This document shows, one piece after another, positions 60,719 to 64,000 of a stretch of 64,000 nucleotides of DNA. Source of the DNA: Bryum argenteum (taxonomy: Eukaryota > Streptophyta > Bryopsida > Bryales > Bryaceae); contig CM073330.1 of NCBI GenBank assembly GCA_037043015.1, forward strand, positions 5,357,263 to 5,421,262, given 5' to 3'. A model generated the notes under the pieces. That model was not told the origin of the DNA, ran no database searches, and saw only the letters and a program-made list of their open reading frames with translations. Made by a program: the position numbers and the translations under genes. Position 1 is the first letter of the stretch. Each line of letters opens with the position of its first letter.

Positions 60719-63645
60719 GAATATACAAAAATTGGACACTCCATAACAACGGCAATTATAATAATTATGCAAAGCAACCTTTATACTCAAGAGAAAATAA
60801 TTGCACAAAGAAATAGCAGGGAAGAAAAACAAAAATAAGACATTCATGATCCTGTCATAAACTCATAATCTCTTACAAAGACAGTTATTTTGGTCTAAAT
60901 AACAGCAACAAAGTTGCGGCTCTCACACACACGTATCTCTTAATAAAGAACTAAATCCTCTTCTATCATGTGAAAACTAGCAATATTGGAACCCCTGCCA
61001 TCCAAACTTAGCATTACTAAAAGAGAACTTCAAAAAAGAGCTTATAACCGCCACCTCCACAAATACAAAACAAATTCAAGGCGCGCCTTTGAATGACCTT
61101 TTTTGAATATTACTAACTTTCAGTTGGATAAATTGTGCCGGTACATAAATTGAGGAATATGATTGTAGTGGCGTTTTAAAAAGCCATTTATAAATTGTAG
61201 ATTTGTAAAGTAGGAATGAGTAAACATAAATTGACATGGTCAAGGGCATGCCTCTTTGAGGTGCCCAAGGGCTCCCCTTAAGGTGCTCAAGGGCGTGCCT
61301 TGAAGAAGAGATAAAACTTAAAAGTAATATTATTGCCTAAAATTTCCACTAGATGCTCCCTATATTGCAAGGTGTATGTCGAAATGAGAACATAAAATTT
61401 TGACCTAAAATATACATAATATAATTACATTGATATAGTTTACTCAAAAGTAATATTGGGTTGAAAGTAAAAGATAAATGAAACTTAGATCTAGAAGTAC
61501 TTTAAAGTTCTATTTTAAAATAACCTCAATTCCAGTAAAATGGCACTATGCCATGTGCCATTTTGTCACACCAAATCTTACATATGCGCTCACATGGAGT
61601 AGTGTATTGTGTAATAGCACATTTTTTTTTGATAATATCACTCTTTTAACTACATTGTCACTCATTTTCTATAATATCACCTTCATATTCTGATATATCA
61701 TATGGTTTTTGAAGTGCGGTTCAGAAAGTTTTAGCGGCATAACGCCATTTTAACGGAATTGGGGATAAATGTAATATCGGCTTCATAGTAAAACATTAAC
61801 GAAACTTAAATTTAGAAGTACTTCAAGTGCCAATCAAAAAGTAAGATTGGTAAATAATGTCATGACAAATTAAGGTCAAACTATGGTATATTCTCATATA
61901 TTTTCATAATTTTCCTAAAAGAACTTCGCAATATACAAGTTCCCCCATTTCTAGTAGTGACCATTCCAAGAGCGCACAGATTAGCCATTAAGTAAATTAG
62001 AACCAAAGCCATAAAAATAAAATATGAAATCTAAGATTACCTATGATTCAAGTGTAAAAGCCCACATGTTAGAGGTGGTCCATCCGTCCATGTAGTTAGG
62101 ACCTTTTTACCTCTTGTCTCAAAAGCTGTCATTTTGGACATAAATTGACAACCTGTCACTTAAGACACAACTCACATGTGTTACAAACATCGTCATTATG
62201 AACATCAAAGTGATATCCTGTCATTCAAGACACTTCTCAATGCTTTGTTTTTGGCCAATTCCTACTCATGAGAATAGTGATTGTTTGACCTATCCTTGAA
62301 TGTATGTACGCTTGGAGATCATAACACCAATGATGGAACTACCTATATAGTTAGAGGGTACGGTTCTGATATGGGTACCCCTCCAAAATAGTGTGATTTT
62401 TTCTAAACTACTTTTTTGATAAAAAAACAATATTGAAAAATTTTTCTTACCAAATGGTATTACAGGTGAGACGGATATAGTTGTATACATGTAGTTAAAA
62501 AATGGAATTTCTAGCACATATATTAAGAATTACACATAGGTCACACATAATGAGACGCGTCTTAGTGACCAGTACCCATGGATATCAGAACCGTATCCTA
62601 AATGCACATACAAATCAATATAATACTCTTCTTTGTTCAGTATGTGTTATCATTGGTGGTAGAGACCTTGATTTTACAACAATCTGACTCTCACTTAATT
62701 CCCACCTAAAACTTGGAGTTCTTTAAAACTCCTTAATAGGGTGGAAGCACACTAGGTTGGCATACTTACGGACAAGTGCTATGTACTACAAAGTACAAAG
62801 TACCAAAAGTCATTGCCCCTAAATTGCCTAATTTTACCAGTTACTCTACTAGGTATTGACACTCTAAGAATGTAAATTGACATAAAATGCAAGTAGTGTT
62901 ACACAGTGGTGCTTGGATTAGATAAACGTTTTCGGACAGACAAAAACGTTGATCTTATCCAAGGGTTGACCAACGAAACAATGCCTCTTTGCATAATAAT
63001 AAAGGGACAGGGACAGAGACAACGTTCTTAACTAGACTTTGATTTTAACAAGGTTGATCTTATCCAGGTAGTACCATTGTATGACTGTGCTCAAAGTAAG
63101 GGGAATTAAAGAGAATTAAGGGAATTCTATTTGCTATTCTTGATTGATGATAAAAGTCACAATAATTGTAACCAACTCCACTAAAACTTTCAAATATTGA
63201 TACTAAGAGTTCAAACAAAGTACTAAATCTTGAATATCTTGCATTTCTCATAAATAGAATTTTGTGTTGAACAAGCTAAGTTACTGAAATTCCCCACATG
63301 TGGATTGAATTAATTCTTTACAACAATATTCTGTACAACAGTATTTATTTTAATTACTATTTCTATACAACAAATACCTTCACTACAATTTTCTAAAATT
63401 GTTCCCTGACTTCCCTCTAAACTCAAAATACCCCAACACCACCATCTTGTATTACACCACATGTCACATCCTCCAACTCTAGTTGTTCAATACTAAATTA
63501 CAATCATTCACACATTCAAAAATCATCGGATTCCAAGAAAGTAAAGAAAAAACAGGAAAAAGTAAAAATAAAAGGTGAACTGAAAGAAGAGCAGGCATGA
63601 ACCATCTATGAATACGAGTTGAGAAATATGAAGTATCACCACACT
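60712..63645. other. AT-rich intergenic region
   Basis: Nearly 3 kb with no supported gene. Weak direct repeats around 62,120-62,240 (AAGACACA.CTCA; TGTCA.T.AAGACAC). No transposon ends identified. Confidence 0.5.
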
Positions 63646-63690
63646 GTTGAATACTTTAATCCAACAAAGAGCACGCTACAACTGAACTGA
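63646..63690 (-). other. 3' flank shared with copy 4
   Basis: AATCCAACAAAGAGCACGC then TACAACT matches 56,888-56,914 with one substitution (T/C). It lies downstream, on the minus strand, of the partial CDS at the right edge, consistent with its 3' UTR. Confidence 0.5.
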
Positions 63691-63914
63691 TTGTTCCAAG
63701 AAAACCCTCCTTAATATCATTATCTTTTCGGAGCAAAAGTACCAATACTATCTGACAAGGTATTCGAAACTTTCTGATGCCTAGTGTGCAAAGTAACAAG
63801 CCAATTTGAATCGCTGCAAAAACATGAAGAAGCTCCACTTCTACAAAATTCACATTCCTGCTCATATGTTCATGCCAACCAGTCGTACTATACCCGGGGC
63901 ATCCTGGGCATGCC

Positions 63915-63998
63915 TCACGGGGATGGTGAAGGCGAGGCAGCTGCAGTATCAGCCGGCTTCACAGGGGTGGACGCATTTTCAGAGGCTGATGCAGAAGC
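63915..63998 (-). CDS. C-terminal fragment of a minus-strand gene, possibly the parent TAF12
   Basis: The minus-strand frame entering from the right edge gives an A/S/P-rich tail (ASENASTPVKPADTAAASPS, then PSP) and ends TGA at 63915-63917. The other two frames close earlier or lack this composition. The sequence is GC-richer than its surroundings, as in other exons. Sequence 225-270 bases further downstream matches the end of copy 4, so I infer that this is the last exon of the gene from which the Q/P-rich copies derive. The frame alone is too short to prove it. Confidence 0.4.
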   Translation of the reverse strand, partial: ASASASENASTPVKPADTAAASPSPSP

Positions 63999-64000
63999 AA

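Overview
This window is nuclear DNA from a land plant. The signs are spliced genes with GT-AG introns, Arabidopsis-type telomere motifs (TTTAGGG/CCCTAAA) in promoters and introns, a plastid-type beta carbonic anhydrase with a transit peptide, a 411-residue plant NAD-GDH, a plant NPF transporter and a plant CACTA transposon. I could not fix the lineage. Compact introns of about 70-900 nt and no recognised seed-plant-specific gene make a bryophyte or other early-diverging plant possible, but this is a guess.

Left part (1-23 kb): conserved single genes. In order: the 3' end of an NRT1/PTR (NPF) transporter (+), a TTC1-like TPR co-chaperone (+, 5 exons), an isoprenylcysteine methylesterase ICME (+, 12 exons, 425 aa), a beta carbonic anhydrase (-, 7 exons, 287 aa), a small lysine/glutamate-rich protein made of a 21-bp minisatellite (+, 221 aa), and NAD(H)-glutamate dehydrogenase (-, 9 exons, 411 aa). 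I assembled exon boundaries by hand, and all phases close for TTC1, ICME, CA and GDH. Introns and upstream regions hold many local tandem duplications.

Middle part (23-35 kb): a segmental tandem duplication. The unit is a plus-strand gene of a family I do not recognise (conserved motifs SKWPKT and SLHVTIRAIM) followed by a convergent minus-strand gene with a Q/P-rich protein. The plus-strand gene is nearly complete once, then internally deleted, then reduced to its last codons. The minus-strand gene occurs at 26-28, 29-31 and 32-34.6 kb, and a fourth copy lies at 57-59 kb. Copy 4 keeps the start of a TAF12-like histone fold, so I propose these are degenerating TFIID-subunit-12 paralogues. They have a middle exon expanded by a 51-bp (17-residue) repeat that the parent may not have. 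The true parent may begin at the right edge, on the minus strand at about 63.9 kb and beyond.

34,679-49,678: a CACTA (En/Spm) DNA transposon of exactly 15,000 bp. It has matching termini (CACTACTAGAWTAC), an AAT target-site duplication and ACGTAGC-type subterminal repeats. It carries two divergent genes, a TNPA-like protein (-) and a TNP2-type transposase (+, with two apparent frameshifts), plus an F-box-like reading frame.

49.7-56.9 kb is repeat-rich: overlapping hairpins at 51.3 kb, a 129-bp satellite between G-rich and C-rich arms that are inverted relative to each other, and two GC-rich minisatellites that share a GCGGTCGCCCA-like core. 59-63.6 kb is AT-rich and without genes apart from a 57-bp degenerate repeat and a microsatellite.
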